Shown in pieces: positions 44,103-52,966 of a stretch of 64,000 bases of DNA (the first letter of the stretch is position 1; the number at the start of each line of letters is the position of its first letter). Source of the stretch: Microbacterium sp. K24 (GTDB taxonomy: Bacteria; Actinomycetota; Actinomycetes; Actinomycetales; Microbacteriaceae); NCBI RefSeq assembly GCF_004794465.1, contig NZ_SSDJ01000141.1, positions 27,200 through 91,199 of the forward strand, in the 5' to 3' direction. The translations under genes were made by a program, and so were the position numbers. The notes below the pieces were generated by a model that made no database searches, was not told the origin of the DNA, and was given only the letters and a program-made list of their open reading frames with translations.

Positions 44103-44627
44103 ATGACAGATATCAAGAAGCTGATCGCGAAGCAGAAGCACTTCGCCGAGGAGCTGCTCGCAGAGGCGAGGGAATACTACGCGGCGACAGGCCCCGTGGA
44201 AGTAAAGACAGTCTTTGGCGATACGCCGGTGAAAGTTCTCATGCCGTTCATGTCGCCGAAGGAGTTCGAGAAGCTGACCGACGTTCATCCTCCTCGACCA
44301 GCTCATCCGACCGACGCTCCGCTGTGGTTCAACCTCCACGCCGTCGCTCGAAACTACCCGGGTGTTGTTGTCGACTCGGACGACGGGCAGGACGACCTTC
44401 GGCGCATCCAGGGAGATGAAATCCGCTACCTGTGGCCCGAGATTTTCGACGAGATGCCGCCCGAGGATCAGCGCAACTTTCACATGGCGGTGTGGGCGAT
44501 GCACGTCTGGGAGCCGCAGCAGCGTCGTGAGCGGAAGCTGAATCGCGAGGGTGACCCTTTGCCTGAGGATCTGCCTCTGAAGGATCTGATCGATGTCATC
44601 GTGGCCGAGGATGCTGAGAATGCCTGA
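44103..44627 (+). CDS. Tail assembly chaperone-like protein
   Basis: 174-residue acidic protein directly before the tape measure gene and overlapping it by 8 nt, the usual place of tail assembly chaperones. Segments DIKKLIAKQKHFAEELLAE and MAVWAMHVWEPQQRRERKL have typical character. There is no second overlapping frame for a frameshift-extended form, as most siphophages have. Product call rests on position and composition. Confidence 0.6.
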   Translation: MTDIKKLIAKQKHFAEELLAEAREYYAATGPVEVKTVFGDTPVKVLMPFMSPKEFEKLTDVHPPRPAHPTDAPLWFNLHAVARNYPGVVVDSDDGQDDLRRIQGDEIRYLWPEIFDEMPPEDQRNFHMAVWAMHVWEPQQRRERKLNREGDPLPEDLPLKDLIDVIVAEDAENA

Positions 44628-47352
44628 CCGGATCGTACGCGTGCGCCTCGCCGCGGTTATCTCTGACTACGAGAAGGGTATGCGCGCGGCGGCTGAGGCA
44701 ACGCATGCGGTCGGCAGCGAGGCTGAGAAGCTGGCACAGAAGAAGCAGGCGTTCCAGCAGCTCGGCACTGCGGGACTCGCTTTGGGTGCTGTGCTCGCCA
44801 CGGGTTTCGCCGTCGCCACAAAGGCTTCGATGGATTTCGACGCCCAGATGAGTAGTGTCCAGGCCGCAACGCACGAGACAGCAGCGAACATGGATGAGCT
44901 CCGGCAGGCAGCGTTGGACGCTGGCCAATCGACTGTCTACAGTGCCACCGAAGCCGCGCAGGCTATCGAGGAACTGGCGAAGGCCGGAGTGTCGACGAAG
45001 GACATCCTTGGCGGCGGGCTCACGGGGGCTCTAGATCTTGCTGCAGCCGGAGGGATCGCGGTTGGGGACGCGGCAGGTATCGCCGCCACGGCGCTGAAGC
45101 AGTTCAACCTGAACGGGTCGGACATGGCTCACGTCGCTGACCTTCTGGCTGCTGGCGCGGGTAAGGCGATGGGTGATGTCACGGATCTTGCTGAGGCTCT
45201 CAACCAGTCAGCGCTTGTCGCGAAGCAAACCGGGCTCTCGGTCGAGGAGACGACCGCGGGACTTGCAGCATTCGCCGAGCAGGGCCTGTTGGGTTCTGAC
45301 GCCGGCACGAGCTTTAAGGCCATGTTGCAATCACTCAATCCGACGTCGGCTGCGGCCGCGGATCTTATGAAGAAGTACAACCTTGAGGCGTTCGATGCTC
45401 AGGGCAACTTTGTCGGCCTCGCAACCTACGCGGGGAAACTCAAGTCAGGTCTCTCTGGCCTCAGCACGGAGCAGCAGAACTCCACTCTCAAGACGATTTT
45501 CGGAGCTGACGCCGTGCGCGCGGCCACGGTGCTGTACCAGAACGGCGCGGAAGGTATCGACGAGTGGACGGCAGCAGTGGATGACCAGGGCTACGCGGCC
45601 TCTACAGCGGCTACGCGGCTCGACAATCTCAAGGGTGACGTGGAAGCCCTGGGCGGTGCTTTCGAGACGGCCCTGATCGACTCAGGCTCAGCAGCGAATG
45701 ACACGCTCCGCACAATGGTGCAGGCAATTTCCGGCCTGATCGGTTTGTATAACGAGATGCCGGCGCCCGTGCAGGCGTCCGTCATGGCTCTTGGCGGTGC
45801 TGCGGCGGCTGTCGCTCTGACGGGCGGTGCGGCGTTCCTCGCTGTTCCGAAGTGGTTGGAGTTCAAGGCAACCGTCGAGGCCTCCACATGGTCGATGAAA
45901 GGCATTGGGATTACGGCTGGTGTTGCCGGCCTGGCTCTCGGCGGTCTGTTCATGATCGTGGGTGAGCTCGCGGCGGAACATCAGCGAGCTCAGGCGAAGG
46001 CTCAGTCGTATGCGTCGACTTTGGCCGATGGCACGCATGAGATCACGGATGCGACGCGCGATCTGATCGCCGAGGGTATCAACGCGAAGCAGGGGGCGTT
46101 CCTGTGGCTTGAGGGTAGCTCGATGGCTGACGCGGCCAAGGATCTGGGGCTTTCACTGGACGTTGTTCGGAAGGCGATCGAGGGCGACGCTGATGCGCTC
46201 GACGCACTGAACTCGACGACGCAGGAGGCCATCGACGGATACAACGCTTGGGACTCCGAGTCCATCAAAGCGAATAGCTCCGCGGAGTTTCTGCGGCAAA
46301 CCGTGGAGAAGGAGACGGGCGCGCTTGATCAGGCGGCGCAGGCCGCGCGAGACAAGGCGGAGGCCACGAGCGAGGGCTCATCAGAGGCCGACATTGCTAC
46401 GGACGCATACCTGGACGAGGCTGCCTCGGTCCAGGAACTGACCTCTCAACTGATGGAGCTCATCGACACGATCAACGAGGCGAACGGCGTCGGTCAAGAC
46501 GCGATCTCGCAGAATATCCAATACCAGGACTCGCTGGCAGCCGTGCAGCAGGCGATAGCGGATGGTGCATGGGGCCTCGACGAGGCGACGGAAGCGGGAC
46601 GTCAGAACATGGAGATGCTTGTGGGACTGGCTTCAGACTCGCAGGCCGCAGCCGCGGCACAGCTCGAGCTGGACGGTTCGACTGAGGGTTACATCGCCAG
46701 GATGCGTGAGGGTCGCGAGGCGCTTATCAACTCGGCGACGGCCATGGGGTACACCCAAGAGCAGGCAGTGGCTCTCGCCGACAAGGTGTACGCCATTCCG
46801 ACTGAGGCTGAGATCACTGCGATCATGCACACCGCTGCGGCTCAGACGGCGATCGACAACTTCGTGAACCTGAACGGGAACCGCACGGTCAATGTGTGGC
46901 TGAACCCGAAGACGCAGGCGATGAACGATGCTTTCGCGAGCTACCTGCAGGGGCACGCGACTGGTGGTCCGGTGATCGGCCCCGGCACCGGCACGTCGGA
47001 CTCAATCATTCGACGACTTTCGAACGGCGAGCATGTGCTTACCGCGCGCGAGGTGCAAGCGGCAGGCGGTCACAGTCAGATCGAGGAGTGGCGTGCTGCG
47101 CTCGCTGCCGGACCTGGCTCGCAGGCGTCGTTCTATGCGCGACAGGCCGAGCCGGTCTACATGACGGGTAGCCAGATCGGGTCTGGCGGGGGCGGTTGGT
47201 CGAGTACTCCCGCGCAGCTACCTCCGATCTACATCCAGTCCCCAGTGACGGGTGAATATCTGCTCGCGCAGACCGTTGATATCGCGGACTCACGCATCAA
47301 GAACTACGACGACCGAAACAGCATGATCACTCGTGGCGGACGCCGCCCGTGA
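44620..47352 (+). CDS. Phage tail tape measure protein
   Basis: 910-residue TP901-type tape measure protein. The core ASMDFDAQMSSVQAATHETAANM, SVYSATEAAQAIEELAKAGVS-type repeats and LSVEETTAGLAAFAEQGLLGSDAGTSFKAML are diagnostic, followed by two hydrophobic stretches (SVMALGGAAAAVALTGGAAFL and AGVAGLALGGLFMIVGELAA). C-terminal GGPVIGPGTGTSDSIIRRLSNGEHVLTAREV is the standard end segment. The gene would set a tail of about 140 nm by length rule, inferred. The ATG at 44620 has GAGG 9 nt upstream and overlaps the previous stop. Confidence 0.9.
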   Translation: MPDRIVRVRLAAVISDYEKGMRAAAEATHAVGSEAEKLAQKKQAFQQLGTAGLALGAVLATGFAVATKASMDFDAQMSSVQAATHETAANMDELRQAALDAGQSTVYSATEAAQAIEELAKAGVSTKDILGGGLTGALDLAAAGGIAVGDAAGIAATALKQFNLNGSDMAHVADLLAAGAGKAMGDVTDLAEALNQSALVAKQTGLSVEETTAGLAAFAEQGLLGSDAGTSFKAMLQSLNPTSAAAADLMKKYNLEAFDAQGNFVGLATYAGKLKSGLSGLSTEQQNSTLKTIFGADAVRAATVLYQNGAEGIDEWTAAVDDQGYAASTAATRLDNLKGDVEALGGAFETALIDSGSAANDTLRTMVQAISGLIGLYNEMPAPVQASVMALGGAAAAVALTGGAAFLAVPKWLEFKATVEASTWSMKGIGITAGVAGLALGGLFMIVGELAAEHQRAQAKAQSYASTLADGTHEITDATRDLIAEGINAKQGAFLWLEGSSMADAAKDLGLSLDVVRKAIEGDADALDALNSTTQEAIDGYNAWDSESIKANSSAEFLRQTVEKETGALDQAAQAARDKAEATSEGSSEADIATDAYLDEAASVQELTSQLMELIDTINEANGVGQDAISQNIQYQDSLAAVQQAIADGAWGLDEATEAGRQNMEMLVGLASDSQAAAAAQLELDGSTEGYIARMREGREALINSATAMGYTQEQAVALADKVYAIPTEAEITAIMHTAAAQTAIDNFVNLNGNRTVNVWLNPKTQAMNDAFASYLQGHATGGPVIGPGTGTSDSIIRRLSNGEHVLTAREVQAAGGHSQIEEWRAALAAGPGSQASFYARQAEPVYMTGSQIGSGGGGWSSTPAQLPPIYIQSPVTGEYLLAQTVDIADSRIKNYDDRNSMITRGGRRP

Positions 47353-47385
47353 TGGTTTCCAGGATTGAACTAGAAGGAGTCTCAA

Positions 47386-48749
47386 ATGACTGATCGACTT
47401 GTCGCTGTAGATGATGCGAACTACCGCCTGCCCCAACCCGTGCGTGCTGCGCTGTCCCTGGAAGCATCGGATGCAGACACGGAGCTTGGGGGCGAACTAG
47501 CGGCCACCTTTCCGAGTCGAGCCGCCCTTGGAATCACAGTCCCGGATGGCGATGGGCTGAGCTTCACGTCGCTTCAGGCCGCTGCTGACGACGCCGCCAC
47601 GAACGGCACCATGGTGTGGGCGGCGGGCACGATCACGACGAACCAGACCCTGGTGCTGACTTCCGATGCGAACCTCGGTGGGGTGACCATCAACTACACA
47701 GGAACGGGTGTGGCGGTTCAGATCGGCTCTGGTACGTCCGGGGCTCTCGTGCTGCGAAAGAAGATCGGTCTACCTCGCGTGTTCAACGCATCGAAGGTCG
47801 GCGCTGGCTGGACTGGATCGACCGTGGGCGTACGGGTGATCAACGCGAACACCTGCGAGATCGACGTCCCGCATGTGCAGGGATTCGTGACCGGCCTGAA
47901 CGTCACCGACAGGGTCAAGGCTCGGTGCACAACACGGTCACGCTGGGCCACCTCGACAACAACAAGGTCAACATGCGCCTGGACGCTGACTCAACCGGCT
48001 GGTCGAATCAGAACCTGTACTTGAACGGGAACCTGTCCCACAACTCCGTCGAAGGCGGCGCTGTCGCTGGAGTGCGTCACCTGCAGATCGCGGACGGGCT
48101 GGTTCACGACGTCAACAACAACACGTGGGTGAACACGTCCTTCGAGTACATCACCCCGGAGTATCACCTCGACATGGCGGGCTCTGCCAACCAGTTCCTC
48201 AACTGCCGGTGGGAGGCCTCGGGTGGCGTGCGGATCCGGTGGCAGGCGACCGCAACGGGCAACCAGATCATGTACGGGTACGGCGCGCGCCTCATCGTCC
48301 AGACCTTCGTTGCCGGCGCTGTCAGGAACCACGTCTACCACGAGAACGGCGGTAGCCGCCCGTCTGGTGGTGCAGTCGCGCTTGAGAACACGTCGAGCTC
48401 TACATCGGCTGTCGAGTACATCCTCGACCCCGGAGCCACAGTGGGTGCAGCCGATCCTGCCACGGCCTATCGAACGAAGCGCACAGCCGATGGCACGCAC
48501 CTCAAGCGGGCCAGCGACACCTACGACCGGATGCGGCTCGATCATGTGAACGGTCGCGTCTACTTCGGAAACGGCGCTGCAACTAGCACGGCATATATCG
48601 GGGCGATCGGCACGGTTGTTGGGGTCTGGGGACTCCCAACAACCACGACCGCTCCTTCGGCTGGCACCGCAGGGGCACTGCCCGCAACTCCGGCCGGATA
48701 CCTCACGGTCTACATCGATGGCGTTGAGCGCAAACTCGCCTACTACTGA
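47386..48749 (+). pseudogene. Tail fibre / pectate-lyase-like protein gene with -1 frameshift
   Basis: The first frame (47386 on) encodes a start of a beta-helical fibre (DGDGLSFTSLQAAADDAATN, TITTNQTLVLTSDANLGGVTINYTG), and from about 47920 the sequence continues in another frame (HNTVTLGHLDNNKVNMRLDA to VYIDGVERKLAYY) to 48749. Adding one G to AAGG at 47917-47920 restores a single frame of 455 residues. The two parts together form a parallel beta-helix tail spike or fibre, with VYIDGVERKL a typical end. AGAAGGAGTCTC lies before the ATG. The break is real or an assembly error. Confidence 0.78.
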
Positions 48750-48783
48750 GCGCCGAGCCGGAACCAAATGAAGGACTCGTGAC

Positions 48784-48879
48784 ATGTCTGAAGAACCACG
48801 AGAGCAATCGCTAACCTGGCCTGACGCCAACCCAAATCGAGAGGACCGACATGAGCGACGAACGTTCGGACAACTCTGA
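48784..48879 (+). CDS. Very small phage ORF
   Basis: 31-residue frame (MSEEPREQSLTWPD start) with a good GAAGGA Shine-Dalgarno about 8 nt before its ATG. It overlaps the start of the next gene. Coding status is uncertain; the frame may be a remnant of a tail or hinge gene. Confidence 0.3.
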   Translation: MSEEPREQSLTWPDANPNREDRHERRTFGQL

Positions 48880-49204
48880 AGAGATGCCGGCCCCACGAAT
48901 CAACGAGATTGACGATGCGGGCAAGCGGCTGCCATCGGCCCCAAACCAGGTTGAGCCTCACAATCTCGAGACATGGCGGCGCCTGCTCGCAATCGCGACC
49001 GTTGTGGCCGACAAACAGGTCCCCGCAGAGACAGCGAGCCTCGTCACCGATGTCATGGACGTAACGACCTGGGATCAGCCCGAACACACGAAAATCTTTG
49101 CCGCAGGAGAGCTTGTCGCCGCGATGATTTCTGCCTGGGCCAAAGAATCCAATCGCACGCCGGCCGAGATCATCGCGCGACTTCGAGACAACTGGGGTAT
49201 TTGA
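48851..49204 (+). CDS. Phage hypothetical protein, possible tail or lysis accessory
   Basis: 117-residue soluble protein with GAGAGGA before the ATG. A helical middle (ETWRRLLAIATVVADKQV, TKIFAAGELVAAMISAW) and Asp/Glu-rich N-terminus are seen. It is not recognised; no transmembrane helix or lysozyme motif, so it is not a holin or lysin by these criteria. It is the last gene of the rightward operon and precedes a strong hairpin. Confidence 0.6.
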   Translation: MSDERSDNSEEMPAPRINEIDDAGKRLPSAPNQVEPHNLETWRRLLAIATVVADKQVPAETASLVTDVMDVTTWDQPEHTKIFAAGELVAAMISAWAKESNRTPAEIIARLRDNWGI

Positions 49205-49213
49205 TGTGAGACG

Positions 49214-49250
49214 CGGGGATCGGAGCCACTTATTCTGGTTCCGATCCCCG
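49214..49250 (+). terminator. Strong hairpin at end of rightward phage operon
   Basis: CGGGGATCGGA (49214-49224) pairs with TCCGATCCCCG (49240-49250), 11 bp, with the loop shortened further by GCCA/TGGT pairing. It lies 10 nt after the stop of the last tail-side gene. It ends the rightward operon; T-run is weak. Confidence 0.65.
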
Positions 49251-49295
49251 TCGATCGATGAGCAGCAGGACGGGGAGCCGGCAGGCCGAAGAGTG

Positions 49296-49736
49296 CTACC
49301 CACCTGTCGCTGTGGCGCGTATTGTGATGGCCTTCAGCCCTGTCATCCGCCGAGCGTACTTTCTACGTGCGCGTCTCCCTGCCCACCAAAGGTTCAGTTC
49401 CACTCCCACTTCGGCCGCGGCTTTGACCGCCGTGCCGAAGTCCTCCCCTGACGAGTTCAAGATTGACCTCATCCAGAACACGAAGACACGATCGCTCGCC
49501 GGGACGACGGCCATCAGATCGAAGAGGGCCGTTCCGGCGATTCCTCTACTTCGCTTCATGTTCGCTGGCCCGTCGTCCGGCATCAGGTTCAGGGCTGCTC
49601 TCACCTCGCGGTACGCGGCATACACTCGATCCTCGCGGGCCATTCGGATTTTCAGAATTTCTCCCACCACAAAGGTGACTGAAGCTACGGCGGCCGCAAT
49701 GGCGGCCGCGAGCAGGGGAACGCTCACCTCATCCAT
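49296..49736 (-). CDS. Hypothetical single-pass membrane protein
   Basis: 146-residue protein with an N-terminal TM (VPLLAAAIAAAVASVTFVVGEIL, residues about 6-27) and a soluble remainder (AYREVRAALNLMPDDGPANM and FGTAVKAAAEVGVELNLWW). The ATG at 49736 is chosen because the TM follows at once; the longer frame adds an Arg-rich non-membrane leader. No known family. Opposite orientation to the tail operon and proximity to the right end suggest a lysogenic conversion or accessory gene. Confidence 0.6.
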   Translation of the reverse strand: MDEVSVPLLAAAIAAAVASVTFVVGEILKIRMAREDRVYAAYREVRAALNLMPDDGPANMKRSRGIAGTALFDLMAVVPASDRVFVFWMRSILNSSGEDFGTAVKAAAEVGVELNLWWAGRRARRKYARRMTGLKAITIRATATGG

Positions 49737-49883
49737 CCCGTCACTGTAGCTGTCACGTGACTCTGATCTCGAAGACGACGCTAGGCCCCCGAACCGTAGA
49801 TACCGACGCTGGAACCGCCTCGCTCCCTCCTGCCGTGGTCCGAAATATTGAGCTATCGGTGACAGGCATCTACCGTTCGAGAC

Positions 49884-50045
49884 ATGACAACGCATCCCTG
49901 TACCTGCGGCCGGTACGAGCCCCTCGAGCCATTGACCGGAGCCGCACCGCCGTGCAGGAGATGCCTTGTGGAGATGGAGTCAGTCCCGACGCAGCGCGGC
50001 AACGTGTGGCAATGCACTGGTTGTGGTTCGGTTCAGATTCCCTGA
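49884..50045 (+). CDS. Zinc-ribbon microprotein
   Basis: 53-residue Cys-rich frame: HPCTCGRYEP, PPCRRCLVEM and WQCTGCGSVQI give three CxC/CxxC pairs, a two-knuckle zinc ribbon. It was found by direct reading because it is shorter than typical gene-finder limits. It lies in a gap between reverse-strand genes. Shine-Dalgarno is weak (TTCGAGAC). Similar zinc-ribbon microproteins occur in actinophages. Coding status needs confirmation. Confidence 0.5.
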   Translation: MTTHPCTCGRYEPLEPLTGAAPPCRRCLVEMESVPTQRGNVWQCTGCGSVQIP

Positions 50046-50152
50046 CCGTAGGGCGACGGGAGTCGTCGATGGTTGCCGCGTGTCGCCCGAGCATGCCCTC
50101 AACGAAGGCACTGAACCAGCCGCCAAGAGCAGGTGCGTCACCGCGCGCGTCA

Positions 50153-50476
50153 TCAGCCGTGCTGTTGCATGTCGACCGCGTTGCCCCACACCCAGCATCG
50201 ATAGCGGTCGTCACCGGCGCGGAACTCGATTCCTGCGGCGAGTGGTGTGGATCGCATGAGCTTCGCATCAACACGGATCGATTCCGGGCCGAAGCGTACC
50301 CAGGCCTTCACGCGGCGCTGCAGAGCGTGCGGATACACCGTGACAGGCTGATTGCGTACGTCGAGCTCGCGATCGGTGAGTGACTGCAGAGGGCCAGATC
50401 GAGCGGCAGACTTGATCGCAGACTCAGCCGACCGCATGTCATACGTCGCCTGCAAACTCGCACCCGGATTTCCCAC
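50153..50476 (-). CDS. Hypothetical protein, possible LexA-controlled
   Basis: 107-residue protein of unknown family with QSLTDRELDVRNQPVTVYPH and RVKAWVRFGPESIRVDAKLM as main features and a C-terminal RYRCWVWGNAVDM. The GTG start at 50476 has AGGAGGAAG 6 nt upstream, which decides the start over an upstream ATG. Its promoter region lies next to a LexA-type box (50519-50534), shared with the divergent 87-residue gene. Confidence 0.62.
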   Translation of the reverse strand: MGNPGASLQATYDMRSAESAIKSAARSGPLQSLTDRELDVRNQPVTVYPHALQRRVKAWVRFGPESIRVDAKLMRSTPLAAGIEFRAGDDRYRCWVWGNAVDMQQHG

Positions 50477-50518
50477 GCCGGCTTCCTCCTTCCGGCCATC
50501 ACTCGAGGGTAGCAAGAT

Positions 50519-50534
50519 TCGAACATGTGTTCTA
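50519..50534. promoter_or_regulatory. LexA (SOS) box
   Basis: TCGAACATGTGTTCTA matches the actinobacterial LexA consensus TCGAAC-N4-GTTCGA at 11 of 12 fixed positions. It sits 12 bp before the 87-residue gene ATG at 50547 and 42 bp before the divergent GTG at 50476. It should make one or both DNA-damage inducible. Confidence 0.75.
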
Positions 50535-50546
50535 TCGTCTTAACCC

Positions 50547-50810
50547 ATGAGCACGCCAACCATCGAACACGCAGCAACCATATGGATGGTCAACGACATC
50601 CCCACCCGGATGGTCTACGCCGGCCGACGGTGGCGTGTCAGCGACACCCCCACACGGCTCCGACACTCATCCTGGACAGTGCCACTCCACGAGGCCCACA
50701 GTGGCCTCTACGGCTGGAGATTCCAAGGGACGGACGTCGACGGCCGGTCACTCGTTTTCGACGTCTACAAGGCCGAGGACGGCTGGAACGTGCACCGCAC
50801 GTATGAGTGA
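50547..50810 (+). CDS. Small DUF6504-like protein behind a LexA box
   Basis: 87-residue protein with RMVYAGRRWRVSDTPTRLRHSSW and GLYGWRFQGTDVDGRSLVFDVYKAEDGWNVHRTY, the layout of DUF6504-type proteins, which in Actinobacteria are encoded near imuA-imuB-dnaE2 mutasome genes. The identity is by memory of the pattern. A LexA box lies 12 bp upstream of the ATG, so it is probably SOS-induced from the prophage. A role in damage tolerance or induction is inferred. Confidence 0.6.
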   Translation: MSTPTIEHAATIWMVNDIPTRMVYAGRRWRVSDTPTRLRHSSWTVPLHEAHSGLYGWRFQGTDVDGRSLVFDVYKAEDGWNVHRTYE

Positions 50811-50877
50811 GGGTGATCCCAAGATGTCCGACTGAACTGTCGCGCCTGCGAGCCGAAACGGTCGGCCGTTCACCGGG

Positions 50878-51087
50878 TTAGGCCTTGTTGAGACGAACCA
50901 CCTGAGGCTTATCGACAACTACCGAAATACGCTTGTCGTTGTTGATCCACCTAAGTAGTGCCCTGCGGCGTGCAGCTTGAACTTCTTCAGGGAGCGCTTG
51001 CTCCGCTCGGACAGCCTGGACTGCATCTTGGTAGGCCTGGGCCATTTCTGGGGACCGAAACTCGCGTCCATCGACGATCGTGCTCAT
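50878..51087 (-). CDS. Small hypothetical protein, last of ParB-like/2TM-GAF operon
   Basis: 69-residue helical protein (SPEMAQAYQDAVQAVRAEQAL, EEVQAARRRALLRWIN) ending in VVVDKPQVVRLNK. Its ATG overlaps the stop of the 2TM-GAF gene by 4 nt, so the two are coupled. Unknown function; coupling suggests it is a partner, inhibitor or antitoxin for the membrane protein. Confidence 0.6.
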   Translation of the reverse strand: MSTIVDGREFRSPEMAQAYQDAVQAVRAEQALPEEVQAARRRALLRWINNDKRISVVVDKPQVVRLNKA

Positions 51088-51944
51088 GCTGCACCCCCTT
51101 CTTCCTTCATGGTACTCCTGGACTCCGACACTTGGAGGATTGACCGGCGCTCAGTGGTCGACAGCGATAAGCCCTCGGCCGCGGCCAACATTCTTGCCAT
51201 CACCACGATGTTGTCTCTGTCTTCTCGCGATAGCCCCTCTGCCTCCAGAGTGTTTGCTGTAAGCATCCCAAACGCCATGCCTCCCGCTCGCACAGGTGCG
51301 GAAACGAAACACCTGTAGTCGCGGCCAGGCAGATCCACATCCGTCCGAAGTACAGCCGAATCCAACTCATCGATCAGAGACCAGACCTCTGCGTGGTCGG
51401 GATTGCTCTCATCGAACAGAGTCGTAAACTCATCCGTTCTGTTCTTTTGCGACACCGGTTTTGGTCTCATCACTCGCGAGGGCGCTAGCAAGTTCTCCAC
51501 GCGAAAGTAGGCGATACGTGGCGCATCGTTCTGGAGGAGATCCGATGCTCGGTCGATAACCTCCTGTCGAAACCCGCTGAGCTCACTCCTCCGGTCGGGC
51601 AAATCCATCGTGGCGAGCTGCTGTAGCGAGTTCAAAGTCGGGAGAAAGGCGCCGTTGGTGGCGGTGGCGATACGAATGCGCTCGGCTGAGAGCTCCTCCT
51701 CCAGAGTCTTGGCGGCCGTCTCCTTGATCCGCTTTGCAGCATCGTCGCAGAACCACGAGATGAAGGTGAGGACCGCAAGGACTCCACCGCCTATACCCGT
51801 ACCTAGCTTCAGCCCCACGGCGGTGGAGTCCAAAATTGCGAAGTACGCCAATAGTCCTGACGTCACCCCGACGACGGCGATCAGGATTCGAACGATGACG
51901 ATGGTCACCCGATGAGCCGCGATGCTCAAAATTCTCTGCCCCAC
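51084..51944 (-). CDS. Two-TM protein with C-terminal GAF domain
   Basis: 286-residue protein. From the chosen GTG (51944) there are two TM helices at residues about 14-37 and 46-66, a coiled region (RIKETAAKTLEEELSAERI), and a C-terminal GAF-like domain (CFVSAPVRAGGMAFGMLTANTLEAEGLSREDRDNIVVMARMLAAAE). This is the layout of a membrane sensor or effector. GTG is chosen because it follows the ParB-like stop by 68 nt with AAGG upstream; the longer frame overlaps that gene by 90 nt. No catalytic output motif is seen. A defence role is conjecture. Confidence 0.65.
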   Translation of the reverse strand: MGQRILSIAAHRVTIVIVRILIAVVGVTSGLLAYFAILDSTAVGLKLGTGIGGGVLAVLTFISWFCDDAAKRIKETAAKTLEEELSAERIRIATATNGAFLPTLNSLQQLATMDLPDRRSELSGFRQEVIDRASDLLQNDAPRIAYFRVENLLAPSRVMRPKPVSQKNRTDEFTTLFDESNPDHAEVWSLIDELDSAVLRTDVDLPGRDYRCFVSAPVRAGGMAFGMLTANTLEAEGLSREDRDNIVVMARMLAAAEGLSLSTTERRSILQVSESRSTMKEEGGAA

Positions 51945-52012
51945 ACTGATGACCTTGCCATAGAGTCGGGCCGAGAAAGGACCTGTGTCCCGTAACCAGC
52001 CGCTGGCTCCAT

Positions 52013-52885
52013 CTATTTCAGTGGTGGAATAGGCGTGAAACCGGCCTGAGGAGAACCGACCTGGAGCTTCACCAGAGACTCGCGGTCTCGGAACGCGTTC
52101 CACGTGCGGAAGAGGTAGAAGAGCGCCTGGCCGGGCAGGATGCGCCGCGAAGCCCCCGCCTGCAAATCATTCGCCACCCGCCGTGAAAGCGTCAGGAAGG
52201 GGTCTCCTGGACCGTCCTGGATGCCGTCCCGGATGCGGTTAAAGAATTCTGCCGCGTCGTCGACGTCGATCTCGGAGAACTCGAGGAAGGCCACCCCTAG
52301 GGCACTGACCGGTAGTCGAAGGTAGCGGTACATCCCCCGTGCGTGACGAGCCGCCATCTCGATGTTGGGAATGGACAGCACAGCCTCAGCCATCTCGCCC
52401 TTGGTGAGCCCGGAATGTCCCCCAAGGTTCGACGCGGCGTGCTTGACGTCGCCGGCCTTGAACGCCGTGTGGAGGCGCGCGATGGCGCCTACATCCTTTG
52501 CATCGGCTCGATCTGCGAGCCCAGTAATGACGAGCATGTCCCCTGTGTTGCGTGCCGATCCCGAGTCCAACACGACGAGCGCGTCTTCGCTGATCCCCCG
52601 GACGACGAGCACCCATGCGCCCTTACCTGCCGCCACGATCGCCTGACACCGATTCTGACCGTCGATCAGGCGTCCCTCGGTGTCGAACTTGATCGCCTCG
52701 CCGGTAACGACCCAACGGTCGCTCTGGATGTCCCGCACGTACCCGTTGATACGGCTCTTACGCATGTTCCGGTTGCGGTCGATGTTCACCGCGAGCCACC
52801 CCACGGCCATCTCCGGAGTGACGAAGACGTACTCGGCTGATTCGCCGGCTGGGCCGTGCGCGACGGTCGCTGTCTGCTTGGTCAT
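52013..52885 (-). CDS. ParB/Srx-fold nuclease-like protein
   Basis: 290-residue protein whose N-terminal 110 residues match the ParB/Spo0J-like fold: YVFVTPEMAVGWLAVNIDRNR, NGYVRDIQSDRWVVTGEAI and the active-site-like LIDGQNRCQAIVAAG. The last 180 residues are helical (AARHARGMYRYLRLPVSAL). Phage ParB-like proteins are DNA-binding nucleases or CTPases; which applies here is unknown. It is the first gene of a three-gene operon at the right end, transcribed leftward from near attR. Confidence 0.75.
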   Translation of the reverse strand: MTKQTATVAHGPAGESAEYVFVTPEMAVGWLAVNIDRNRNMRKSRINGYVRDIQSDRWVVTGEAIKFDTEGRLIDGQNRCQAIVAAGKGAWVLVVRGISEDALVVLDSGSARNTGDMLVITGLADRADAKDVGAIARLHTAFKAGDVKHAASNLGGHSGLTKGEMAEAVLSIPNIEMAARHARGMYRYLRLPVSALGVAFLEFSEIDVDDAAEFFNRIRDGIQDGPGDPFLTLSRRVANDLQAGASRRILPGQALFYLFRTWNAFRDRESLVKLQVGSPQAGFTPIPPLK

Positions 52886-52966
52886 GTTCTACCCCTTGGT
52901 CATGCGGGCTTCACGATGATCCCGCTGGTGAGATCAAGTTGTAACCAAGATTTTTTCGAGCCGCAC

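Noticed and set aside
49757..50383. 208-codon forward frame across the right end of the element
   Set aside because: It overlaps the better-supported reverse gene at 50153-50476 and the zinc-ribbon frame, and shows no family pattern.
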